From positions 1-24,938 of IMG/VR virus record IMGVR_UViG_3300025168_000626: a stretch of 24,938 bases of DNA, one strand, 5' to 3'. Position 1 is the first letter of the stretch. Every line of letters starts with the position of its first letter. A model generated the notes under the pieces. The model saw nothing but the letters and a program-made list of their open reading frames with translations, made no database searches and was not told the origin of the DNA. A program made the position numbers and the translations under genes. Below are positions 14,222 through 22,200 of the stretch, piece by piece. The DNA comes from a virus.

Positions 14222-15131
14222 TTAGCTTCATCCTCATTAAATCATAAAAAGAAGTCTGTTTAGTTTGTTTAATAAGATTAATTATCTTTTTAAATCCCAT
14301 ATCAGAAGGATCTTCTTCTTTGAGATTAACAAAATAAACATCGATGCCATTTCTCATTAAATCATCTGTTATTTTTAAAGAATCTTTAATAGCATCACTA
14401 TCTAATAATATATATATCTGTTTAACCTTTTTTTCGTAGATTTTCATCTTTAATTTTTTTGGTATAGTTTTACCAAATAACGGTATAGCATTTCTTCTAA
14501 TAGCCATAGCATCAAATGAACCCTCACATAGTACAATAGGTTCATCCCAATTAATAAATAAATCAAATCCAATAACATCTTTGGATACAGGTGGATTTTT
14601 ATATTTCATTCCTCCGCTGTAAATATCTCTACCGACAAAATAATTAAGTTCGCCATCACTATTATATGATGGTATTATAATTCTATTACTATAGACACCC
14701 TCTTCACAATATCCAACATTGTAACGAATCACATCACCCATTGTAATTCCACGTTTTTTTAAGTAATTCATAGAGTGTCTTTTTATTATACTATCTTTAC
14801 TTTTCCACAGGGGTTTAAATTCTTTTGGTAATCTTACAACATTTTCCTTGACTTTCTCACGATTTGATGATAGTGATTGGCGTGGTTTTCCAACGATGTC
14901 CGCCAGTTCATTGAATTGTTCTCTGCTGGCTTTTAACTTTTTAAATAACTGAAATAGATTGTGACCACCTTGATTGGAAATCCAACAATGCCATTTCTGA
15001 GTTTTTGTGTTTATTTGTAGTTTTGGTTTATGGTGCTGTACAAATGGAGACCAATACATATATTCATTAGCCTTACTTAAAAGCTTACCATTGTTTCCTA
15101 TTACTCTATTTAGAAGATTTATTATTTTCAT
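14190..15131 (-). CDS. DnaG-type primase with degraded zinc finger
   Basis: A 313-residue primase, shorter than bacterial DnaG (about 600) and lacking a helicase-binding C-terminal domain. Residues 20-65 have the shape of the CHC2 zinc-binding domain (YMYWSPF, then WHCWISNQGGHNLFQLF), but three of its four ligand positions are Ser28, Val31 and Ser52, leaving only Cys49. The catalytic core looks intact: NRIIIPSYNSDG (149-160), FVGRDI (165-170), and TOPRIM motifs LCEGSFDA (201-208, E203 and D207), LLDSDA (242-247) and EEDPSD (272-277). It should make RNA primers for phage replication. It overlaps the upstream nuclease gene by 26 bases and the downstream small gene by 32. The ribosome site (AGAG) is weak, so coupling to the upstream gene is likely. 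No replicative helicase lies in the window. Confidence 0.85.
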   Translation of the reverse strand: MKIINLLNRVIGNNGKLLSKANEYMYWSPFVQHHKPKLQINTKTQKWHCWISNQGGHNLFQLFKKLKASREQFNELADIVGKPRQSLSSNREKVKENVVRLPKEFKPLWKSKDSIIKRHSMNYLKKRGITMGDVIRYNVGYCEEGVYSNRIIIPSYNSDGELNYFVGRDIYSGGMKYKNPPVSKDVIGFDLFINWDEPIVLCEGSFDAMAIRRNAIPLFGKTIPKKLKMKIYEKKVKQIYILLDSDAIKDSLKITDDLMRNGIDVYFVNLKEEDPSDMGFKKIINLIKQTKQTSFYDLMRMKLNGKKRKYMEI

Positions 15132-15459
15132 TAATTAACTCTATAAATTTATCTATATTAATGACAGCATATGTCTTAGTTCTGTTTCTTTTAAATATCA
15201 AAACAGGATCGTAATCACCACTATTTGTTTCTGCTTGTTCTAATGATGACCAAATATTTAAAGCTTCTTGATTCTTACATTCAAATGAATAAGGGATTAG
15301 TTTTCGAGCCGCTGGAGATAATTTAATATCTTCTCCTGATTCTCCCATAATAGCAGATTTAATATCATCAGGCTCTAACTGATTAAATGTTTCTAATAAA
15401 AGATCTCTTACATTGTTTTGAAGTCTTTTACCTTTATTCTTAGCACTTCTTGATTTCAT
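15106..15459 (-). CDS. PD-(D/E)XK-fold nuclease, resolvase-like
   Basis: A 117-residue protein with the core of a PD-(D/E)XK nuclease: a basic N-terminal helix (KNKGKRLQNNVRDLLLE), then GESGEDIKLS with Asp44, the strand SFECKNQ with Glu60 and Lys62, and a helix containing WSSLEQAE (Gln75). This spacing resembles small phage resolvase/RecB-like nucleases, which cut branched or damaged DNA. The acidic residue often found in the first helix is replaced by Gln (residue 14 or so), so activity needs testing. It is the first gene of the overlapping DNA-metabolism operon, after a 175-base spacer. No clear Shine-Dalgarno site precedes the ATG; six ACAAGTA heptamers fill that position. Confidence 0.72.
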   Translation of the reverse strand: MKSRSAKNKGKRLQNNVRDLLLETFNQLEPDDIKSAIMGESGEDIKLSPAARKLIPYSFECKNQEALNIWSSLEQAETNSGDYDPVLIFKRNRTKTYAVINIDKFIELINENNKSSK

Positions 15460-15634
15460 AGTTGATACTTGTTACTTGTTACTTGTTATACTTGTACTTG
15501 TTACTTGTTAATTATTAATATCTAATTTAAGGATTATAAAAACAAGGCAGAAAGATTTAATTAAAAAACCTATTCAGAATTTTTTATAACCAAATTAAAT
15601 ACTAGTATTAATATCGACAGTAATATATATAAGA
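15460..15634. promoter_or_regulatory. 175-base spacer at head of the DNA-metabolism operon
   Basis: No reading frame worth calling is present. It separates the metallopeptidase gene from the nuclease gene and is the largest intergenic gap here, so the promoter of the replication/recombination operon is expected in it. Besides the heptamer array it holds TATTAATATC twice (15513-15522, 15606-15615) and a TTTAATTAAA palindrome (15556-15565). I cannot single out a promoter. Confidence 0.45.
15466..15508. repeat. Six near-tandem heptamers (ACAAGTA on minus strand)
   Basis: Plus-strand TACTTGT begins at 15466, 15473, 15480, 15489, 15495 and 15502. The first three are exactly head to tail; a two-base insertion precedes the fourth, and the fourth and fifth share one base. 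The array ends seven bases before the nuclease ATG, where a ribosome binding site would normally be. It could be protein-binding iterons, a phase-variable spacer, or an unusual leader. Confidence 0.85.
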
Positions 15635-15644
15635 TTAAAATCTT
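15613..15644 (-). terminator. Weak hairpin at end of metallopeptidase gene
   Basis: AAGATT and AATCTT (15631-15644) form a short perfect inverted repeat that overlaps the stop codon at 15635-15637, followed on the transcript by AU-rich bases. The stem is A/T-rich with almost no loop, so as a terminator it is weak. Confidence 0.2.
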
Positions 15645-16459
15645 TTATTCAAATATTTTTTCACTTCTTTTTGAGCCCACCTTTCAGCTCTCTCTTCCCA
15701 TTTATTATCATCATGAGGATCTAATCCATCATAAGCAGCCATAGTTCCTGCCTGTGTATATTTTTTAATATATTTTCTGACTCCTAACTGTTTTGCATCC
15801 AGTGCATGTTTTATTTCGTGTAGTACAGTTATTAAGAACTCTTTTACTGAACTGTAAGATGGTCTAAGCGTCACAGTATCAGTTTCAGGAATATATTCTC
15901 CATAGTTTTTTCCACTACCTATTTTCACTTTAGATTTCAGTTTGTATTTCTTAATCATTTTTTCTGCAGTATCTAAGTAATCTATTCTTTCTACCAATAA
16001 GTAACCCATAGCCTTTTTATAAAAAGAAGCCATACTTTTATTTTTCTTCTTAAATTCATCAGTATCTTTTAAGAAAGCAGCATATCCCTTTGGGCCTGGT
16101 GATTTAGTTGTGGTGTTAGATTCTTCTAATTCTTCTGTGTTTTGTGGATTAAAGTCTCTATCAATAACCCAATCTTCCCACTTTTCAAAATGTGCTTCAA
16201 AGTCTTTATCTATTTGATTGACATAAGCAGTTTTTATTACAGCATAATCTTCTTCTTCACCTTCACCATAAATATAATCAGCTTTAGGAAAGTCTATTTG
16301 AGTATAACCGCCCCTTTCATACCAACGTTCAGGTTTGCCTGTGAGTGTACCCAATTTTCTTTCTTTATTTCCTCTGATAAAACCTGTATCCGGTTCCCCT
16401 TCATCCCCAACATAACCAACATTGGAAGTAACTTCCATCATTTTCTTAAATTTACCCAT
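15635..16459 (-). CDS. Putative zinc metallopeptidase in the structural operon
   Basis: A 274-residue protein with two parts. The C-terminal half carries a zincin signature, HEIKH (residues 214-218) in FLITVLHEIKHALDAKQLG, and a later WEERAERWA (254-262) whose Glu residues could give the third zinc ligand. The N-terminal half (GEPDTGFIRG, KPERWYERGGYTQIDFP, FEKWEDWVIDRDFN) is unknown to me, and a Pro/Ser/Thr linker lies near residues 112-125. No signal peptide or membrane segment is visible. Its ATG overlaps the upstream virion gene's stop by one base (TAATG), so it should be made with virion proteins. A role in maturing a structural protein or acting on the host surface is inference. HEXXH alone is a weak motif, but its context here (long helix, downstream Glu motif) is typical. 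Confidence 0.62.
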   Translation of the reverse strand: MGKFKKMMEVTSNVGYVGDEGEPDTGFIRGNKERKLGTLTGKPERWYERGGYTQIDFPKADYIYGEGEEEDYAVIKTAYVNQIDKDFEAHFEKWEDWVIDRDFNPQNTEELEESNTTTKSPGPKGYAAFLKDTDEFKKKNKSMASFYKKAMGYLLVERIDYLDTAEKMIKKYKLKSKVKIGSGKNYGEYIPETDTVTLRPSYSSVKEFLITVLHEIKHALDAKQLGVRKYIKKYTQAGTMAAYDGLDPHDDNKWEERAERWAQKEVKKYLNKRF

Positions 16460-17451
16460 TATACATCAAACCTTACTTGAATGCCAATTAACAATTCTTT
16501 ATCATTTTTTACAGGAGCAGATAATTGCCCTACTGCTAGTAATTCATTAAAGTCATTATACAAACCAATCTTTGTAATATAAGGTGTAAATAGAGAATGT
16601 GTTGTAAAATTTTCATACTCAGTTGCTTGTTGGTAATAGTGTTTATAAGAGCCCGATTGAGCTGCTGCATGACCAGGTGGAAATAGCCTCCAGCTTTCCG
16701 AACCTGAAACATTTATACTACCACTCCTATCTGTAGTCACCGATATATTTGTAGAGGCATTATATTCATTTTCACCAACCATACAAGTATAAGAATGTTC
16801 CCTTATTGTAATTTGTGATTTGTATTTTAACTCATAACCATTTGCTGCGCTTCCAGTTCCAATAGCGTTGTATTGAGAAGTTTCTGCAGAGCCTGTGTTT
16901 GTAAAAACCAATACTCCCTCATCATAAAATACATTTCCAACAAAACTACCAGTTTTATCAATACTAGCAGTAAATTGACTAGCAGCAAATCTCGCAAAGC
17001 TTGAAGAAAAATCATTATCATATAGATTTCCATCCCCATCATCTACGATTGTCAAAGTTTCAGGACCGCTGTCATCTTTTAATTCTATTGATTTTGGTTT
17101 TATTCTTTCACCAAATAAACTTTGTGGTACAGATATTACTGTAGCGGTAGAATTTAATTCTTTATATTGTTTACCATTACTAGCCCCAAAGTTATTAAAC
17201 TCATTATCAGAATCTTTGTAATATCTATGATTTAACATAAACCAACTTGGTATTGCATAAAAGCTAGCAGTTATTGGATTGCTTCCGAAATGAGAAACAG
17301 TAGCAGTTGATGGAATAAAATTATGTAGGCTTGAACTAATTGCAGCAAAACCATAAACTCCACTACCACTATCGGTGTTAGTAACAGAAAACTCTTTATA
17401 AGCCTTAAAAGGTGTTATATTGATGTCTCTTGGGTCGAGTCTTTTAAACAT
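16459..17451 (-). CDS. Virion structural protein, paralogue of its neighbour
   Basis: A 330-residue beta-rich protein with many Ser/Gly/Thr turns and no membrane segment. Its C-terminus, ITKIGLYNDFNELLAVGQLS followed by a basic/hydrophobic strand ending VRFDV, matches the end of the upstream 355-residue protein (ITQVGLYNDDNELLAIAKLS ... VKLDF). The middle regions also correspond (GPETLTIVDDG with GPEILKLIDDS; EHSYTCMV with SQHYFCRV). The ATG follows GGGAGA at a suitable distance and sits 18 bases after the neighbour's stop. I read it as a baseplate or tail component from its company and composition; no specific function is recognised. Confidence 0.72.
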   Translation of the reverse strand: MFKRLDPRDINITPFKAYKEFSVTNTDSGSGVYGFAAISSSLHNFIPSTATVSHFGSNPITASFYAIPSWFMLNHRYYKDSDNEFNNFGASNGKQYKELNSTATVISVPQSLFGERIKPKSIELKDDSGPETLTIVDDGDGNLYDNDFSSSFARFAASQFTASIDKTGSFVGNVFYDEGVLVFTNTGSAETSQYNAIGTGSAANGYELKYKSQITIREHSYTCMVGENEYNASTNISVTTDRSGSINVSGSESWRLFPPGHAAAQSGSYKHYYQQATEYENFTTHSLFTPYITKIGLYNDFNELLAVGQLSAPVKNDKELLIGIQVRFDV

Positions 17452-17469
17452 GACCTATATCTCCCAAGC

Positions 17470-18537
17470 TTAGAAGTCTAATTTAACTTTAATTATAGCT
17501 TCTCTCGAATAAGATTTCATCAGCGGTTTACTTAATTTAGCAATTGCTAATAGTTCATTATCGTCATTATATAATCCAACTTGCGTTATAAAAGTTTTTG
17601 GATTTTTATAAAAAGTTGGTACAGTAAATTTACCATTTGAACCAGAAGTAAATGTTGGATTTGAACTAAAGTTAAATTCCTTATTAGGTACTCTGCAAAA
17701 ATAATGTTGTGAAGTAATTACCTCTTCTCTTCTTGCCTGAAAATACTGACCACCTTCAATCTTTGAAAAGAATTTTCTATTATTTCCACCTTCTGAATTA
17801 GAAGCAACGGAAGCAGATAAAGAAGCAGAAGTTTGTCCAGCCAAAACAGGTCCATTAAAAATCAACATACCAGTATCAGGATAAAATAATCCAAAACCAC
17901 CACCATCTTGCGCTGTAGCCGGTGTTTTTATTGTAGCCTGTCCACTTGATATTGAACCACTTACAATATTAAATACCCTACCACCTTGATTTACAGTTGG
18001 ATTTGTTGTAGCACCACTGTCATCAATCAATTTTAATATTTCAGGTCCAGATCCACCACCACTACCACTTAGGTGTAGTTCCCAATTGCCTGGATCCATC
18101 TTCTCACGAAGCTGCTGTCTAGTAATTGATATAGAATAAATATAAGGTGGTGTAGTATGAGCTCCGCCTGAGTCTGCAAAGGTAAATCTTGACTCATTTG
18201 GCCCTAAAAGAACATTAGATAATTGTCTATATACAGTAGCTGATTCTCTATTACCATCAACTCCTGGTGCACCAGCACTACCACTACCTTCAACGTGTCC
18301 AAAAGCAACTGAAAACTGCTGTGTAGCAGTAGTATCAGTTGTAGGATTTTTATCCCAAGCATCTATATAGTAAGACCCATATGAAACTTCTGATGCAGAA
18401 GAACTAAAAAATGAGGTTAGTGTTCCCGCACCATCTGCCCACATTCCAGAAGATACAGTATCTTTGACATTTGTTACAATGTCGCTAGATAGCGGACTAT
18501 CTGGTTCTTGAATATTAAAATCTTTATATACTGACAT
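17470..18537 (-). CDS. Virion structural protein with conserved C-terminal motif
   Basis: A 355-residue Ser/Gly-rich protein, paralogous to the 330-residue gene that follows it. The shared C-terminal GLYND.NELLA(I/V) module is its clearest hallmark and recalls structural proteins of marine myoviruses, from memory. Glycine-rich turns (HLSGSGGGSGPEIL) separate predicted beta strands. AAGGAG stands just before the ATG at 18537, and the gap to the previous gene is 15 bases, so it belongs to the same operon. It is probably a tail or baseplate part; a neck or capsid accessory protein is possible. Confidence 0.72.
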   Translation of the reverse strand: MSVYKDFNIQEPDSPLSSDIVTNVKDTVSSGMWADGAGTLTSFFSSSASEVSYGSYYIDAWDKNPTTDTTATQQFSVAFGHVEGSGSAGAPGVDGNRESATVYRQLSNVLLGPNESRFTFADSGGAHTTPPYIYSISITRQQLREKMDPGNWELHLSGSGGGSGPEILKLIDDSGATTNPTVNQGGRVFNIVSGSISSGQATIKTPATAQDGGGFGLFYPDTGMLIFNGPVLAGQTSASLSASVASNSEGGNNRKFFSKIEGGQYFQARREEVITSQHYFCRVPNKEFNFSSNPTFTSGSNGKFTVPTFYKNPKTFITQVGLYNDDNELLAIAKLSKPLMKSYSREAIIKVKLDF

Positions 18538-18552
18538 TTGTTACTCCTTATA

Positions 18553-19218
18553 TTATCCTGCTGCTCCGCCGCCTGTTAAACTATTTAAGGTTACTTGATT
18601 CGTAATTGTTATAGATGTTGTAGCACCTGTATCATTACCTATAATTGTTAGTGAAGTAGCTCTTACTGCATTTTGTGGAAGAATTCCAAGCTTAACTGTT
18701 TGTGCAACAAGTGTTTTACTATTTGGTGCGTCATCGTCACCTAAGAAAAATGGTGTGGTTGCACCAACACCAGCGCCAGCTGCTATCGCTACATTCATTG
18801 AACATACAGATTGATTATGTAAAATAAATGTGTACGATGTATCATTTACATTAGCAGTATTTACTACAATTGTAGGCTGTGGTTGATTTATTCCACCCGC
18901 CGCACTGAAAGTAACTGAGCCTGGTGTAACGTTTATTACCGGCATTCTAATTGTATTTTTAGGGAGCGTCACTAGCTTATATCTCATAACGTGATTTTCA
19001 TCAGGTATTGCTTCTAAAAGTGGCATATTTTCTATTACTTTTCCATAATAGTCACTCCCATTTGGATGAGTTACATCCCATAAATTGTAATCTACTTCGT
19101 CATCAGCTAATGCAAACTTAGTAATATTAAAAGCATCAGTTCCTTGTGCTAATAATTCACGTCCTTTTTTTGTTAATATAGCATCTACTGTTACATTAGT
19201 GTTGTTTAAAAATCCCAT
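18553..19218 (-). CDS. Virion protein with LTKKGRELLA N-terminal domain
   Basis: A 221-residue protein. The N-terminal 90 residues have a distinctive pattern (ILTKKGRELLAQG, FALADDEVDYNLWDVTHPNG, DYYGKVIENMPLLEAIPDE, MRYKLVTLP), which I associate with tail-region structural proteins of marine phages. The rest is a Thr/Val/Asn-rich, Ig-like beta region ending in a Gly/Ala tail (SLTGGGAAG). AGGAG precedes the ATG. It follows the very large tail gene by 77 bases and leads the two paralogous virion genes. The exact structural role is unknown. Confidence 0.72.
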   Translation of the reverse strand: MGFLNNTNVTVDAILTKKGRELLAQGTDAFNITKFALADDEVDYNLWDVTHPNGSDYYGKVIENMPLLEAIPDENHVMRYKLVTLPKNTIRMPVINVTPGSVTFSAAGGINQPQPTIVVNTANVNDTSYTFILHNQSVCSMNVAIAAGAGVGATTPFFLGDDDAPNSKTLVAQTVKLGILPQNAVRATSLTIIGNDTGATTSITITNQVTLNSLTGGGAAG

Positions 19219-19295
19219 AATGAACTCCTAATTATAAATTTAAATATTTGGTATGAATGTGATTCATATATAAATATCATTTGTTTAAGTTTTTA
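19219..19295. promoter_or_regulatory. Intergenic region with stem-loop and TATAAATA element
   Basis: TATGAAT and ATTCATA form a perfect 7-base inverted repeat around GTG (19252-19268). Immediately next to it, plus-strand 19269-19281 reads TATAAATATCATT, containing the T4-type late promoter octamer TATAAATA, but pointing against the genes. The 12-mer ATAAATATCATT also occurs at 10631-10642. Possible operator, attenuator or chance; no poly-U follows the stem on the minus strand, so it is not a standard terminator. Confidence 0.4.
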
Positions 19296-22200
19296 TTACT
19301 TTTTCTTTTTTTTCTTTGTTTTCTTTTTTACTCTAATTCTCTTTTGCTTTGTTCCTTTACCTTTAGATCCTGGACTTGAACTTTCAAACTTTGCTTCATC
19401 TGCTATTCTTTCTCTTTTTGCCTTTTTAATCTCTCTCATAATATCAGCATCTGTTATTGGTCTAATAACAGTACCACGTCTTAATTTAGCTAATCCTTTA
19501 AGACCTCTTAATTTTTTATTTTTCATTCTTCTTGGCTTACCTTCAATCTTAGGTTCTTCTAAAAGTTCATCCTCTGTAATTATAACTGGATCAAACTTAT
19601 CTTTTTCATCCTCTACTTCTTTAAATTTAGATACTATACCTTCTCCTGTTGTTAATGTAGAGTCACTATCTTTAGTAGTTACTAATTTAGATGGAGCAGT
19701 TATAATTACTTCAATTGGTAAACCACCATCTAATGTAGTTTTTTTCGTATTCTTAACCCCAGCGTAATTTCTATTGAACAGAGCAGTAGCTTGTTCTACT
19801 TGATTATCTAAATCTACATTAAAAAGAGATGACGAATAAGCTTTAAACAATGAAGCACTTAATGAAGAAGAATAATGTGGCATAATTTGTTGGTTTCTAC
19901 CATATATTCTAGATCCAGATATTACAGGTTGAAATACTTCATCATAATGAATGTCACCCAATACGATAGATGCTGATGAGTAGTAATTATCTCTAGTTGC
20001 ACCTTCGTTTTTGTTTAATCTCTGCCACATACTTCTTTCTATAAAATGGTCTCCAATAGAAGCTGTAGCTTCAAAGGTTAAATACTCACCGCTTGAAGAT
20101 ACGATAGAAGATCCTGTTTCGTAACTGTATATATCTATCCTACCATCATAAGCACTGTAATCTGATATTCTGGCACCTGAGTTGTATGAGCCTGTTACAA
20201 TAATCAATCCATCAACTACATTTCCTATATCTATAGAAGAACTAAAAAATCTATCTTCAGCTGATGGTTTTTTAGATGCTACAACTTTTGGTCTTTCAAA
20301 TATGTTTGGTTCTATCATCAAACCAATATCTGCTTTTGCTCTAGCAGGAATCATCTTTCTTAATTGTGGGTACAATGATTGATCATAATATTTTATCAAT
20401 CTCATATAATCCCAAAAGTTAAGTGATTTAGAAGTATATTTTTTCCAATAAAGATCAGATACTCTTTCTAAACCTCTATAAGAATTTTTAAATTGGTCTC
20501 TAGGATCTCCTAAATAACTATTAAAGTCTAAATTACCTACAGAGTCTATTATATCTCTATTTATAGCATCAGTTGGTGCGAAGAAAATACCAACCTTATT
20601 AGAATCTAAAGGAGCATTATCATATGCAGGTGAAGTTGCTCTTTTCTTTCTTTGTAAAATCTCTCCACTATTTATTGGATTTTCTTCAATTCTTACTTTA
20701 TTGGTGGTTCTTCTAAGTGCCCCTATACTCGGTATGAAAGATTTTTGTTCATCTACCACACTCCTAAAAAAGTTTCCTGTAAAGCCACTATGTGAGCCTG
20801 ACAATGTTTGGGTTTGATTTGAACTAACATCTCTAATACCCTCTGTGTCGGATGTTAAATCTTTATTATCATCAAATGAATATCTTAATACTAAATTATT
20901 ATAAGAAGATGATACACTATTACCATCATAAGCTTTTGGATTTGCTATATGATTTTTAAATGAACCAGTATTTAATGTTTCTGTCCAATGTCTGTACTCC
21001 ATAATTGAACCTGTAAGTGGCGCACCAATAAAACCATCTTTGCTCGAACTAAAATTAGTCTCACCACCGATATAAATATCACCATCGGATGAAAAATTTT
21101 CATTATTATCACCACTGCTGCCTGTTATAAGCATAGTTGTACTACTAAATAAATTTATCTTACTTCTACTACTATCATATTTACCAACATTTAATTCGTA
21201 TGATTGTGATATGTGTTCACTATTACTTCCAGATTGTCTAGCCAACATAACAGAATAAAAATCACCATCATATACAGGAAAAGAAGTAGATTCTATTTCA
21301 TCATACCCACCAGATCCTGACAACATAAATGCTACAGAACCATAATTGTCCACAGAACCATTGTCTTTTAATCTTAATATAAAATCATTGTCCTTATTTA
21401 CTAAAATTTGATTTGAACTACTAACTGCCCTAAATCTAAATTCAATAGTATCTGGCTTTCTGCCTGAATCTGTATCATCAGCCCAAGCAACTGTTACATA
21501 TTGTTCTCCTTTAAAATCTAAAGCCTTTGTAAACTTTCTTGTTATTTCAAATTGTGGGGATGCACTATCAGGTAAATTTGGTCCACCATATTCTTTAACT
21601 CTTAAAATAGTTGATGGAATACCATAAACATTTATTAATCCTTTCAAAGCTCTAACAGTACCCTTATTCTTTAAGAAGAAAGGCATGTTGTTTATTATAC
21701 GACTCCAAATTTCTCTTGATATATCACGCTCAGATGTAGCTGAATAATCAGAGTAAGCAGAACCTGTTACTTCTTTACCTAAAGCATATCTTGGCAAATC
21801 AACTAAATCTTTTCCATCATCCAAATTCCAACCCAAAGAACGACCTACAGAATATATTAAATCTTTTGAAATACCTTCAGTTAAACTTTCTCTTCTGTCA
21901 AATGTGTCTGTAATTCCGTTTATATAAACCCATATTCCATCAAAGTGTTGTCCAATCATATCTATGAATTTCAAATAAACATCATTTTCAATATTTTCAA
22001 TTATGTGTTGTGGAAGTAAGTTACTTAATTTGCTTGTGTTTTCATCATCAAAAAGAGAGCCAGAACTTATTGCTTTGTTAAACCAAGTTACACCATTACT
22101 AGAAGTTGTGGTTTCTAAAACATAAGGACTATTTAAAGTTCCTCCACCACTAGCTTTAGGCCATGCATTATCGTAAGAAATTCCCAATGAAGCACTGCTA

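Noticed and set aside
15466-15508. Heptamer array as a CRISPR array
   Set aside because: Units are seven bases with no spacers, and no cas gene is present.
15613-15644. Strong intrinsic terminator after the metallopeptidase gene
   Set aside because: The stem is only A/T-rich with a two-base loop and there is no clean U run, so it is kept only as a weak candidate.
16827-17042. Minus-strand 71-codon frame inside the 330-residue virion gene
   Set aside because: It is a hydrophobic Leu/Met-rich out-of-frame shadow with no independent start signal; the same holds for the frame at 23669-23902 in the large tail gene.
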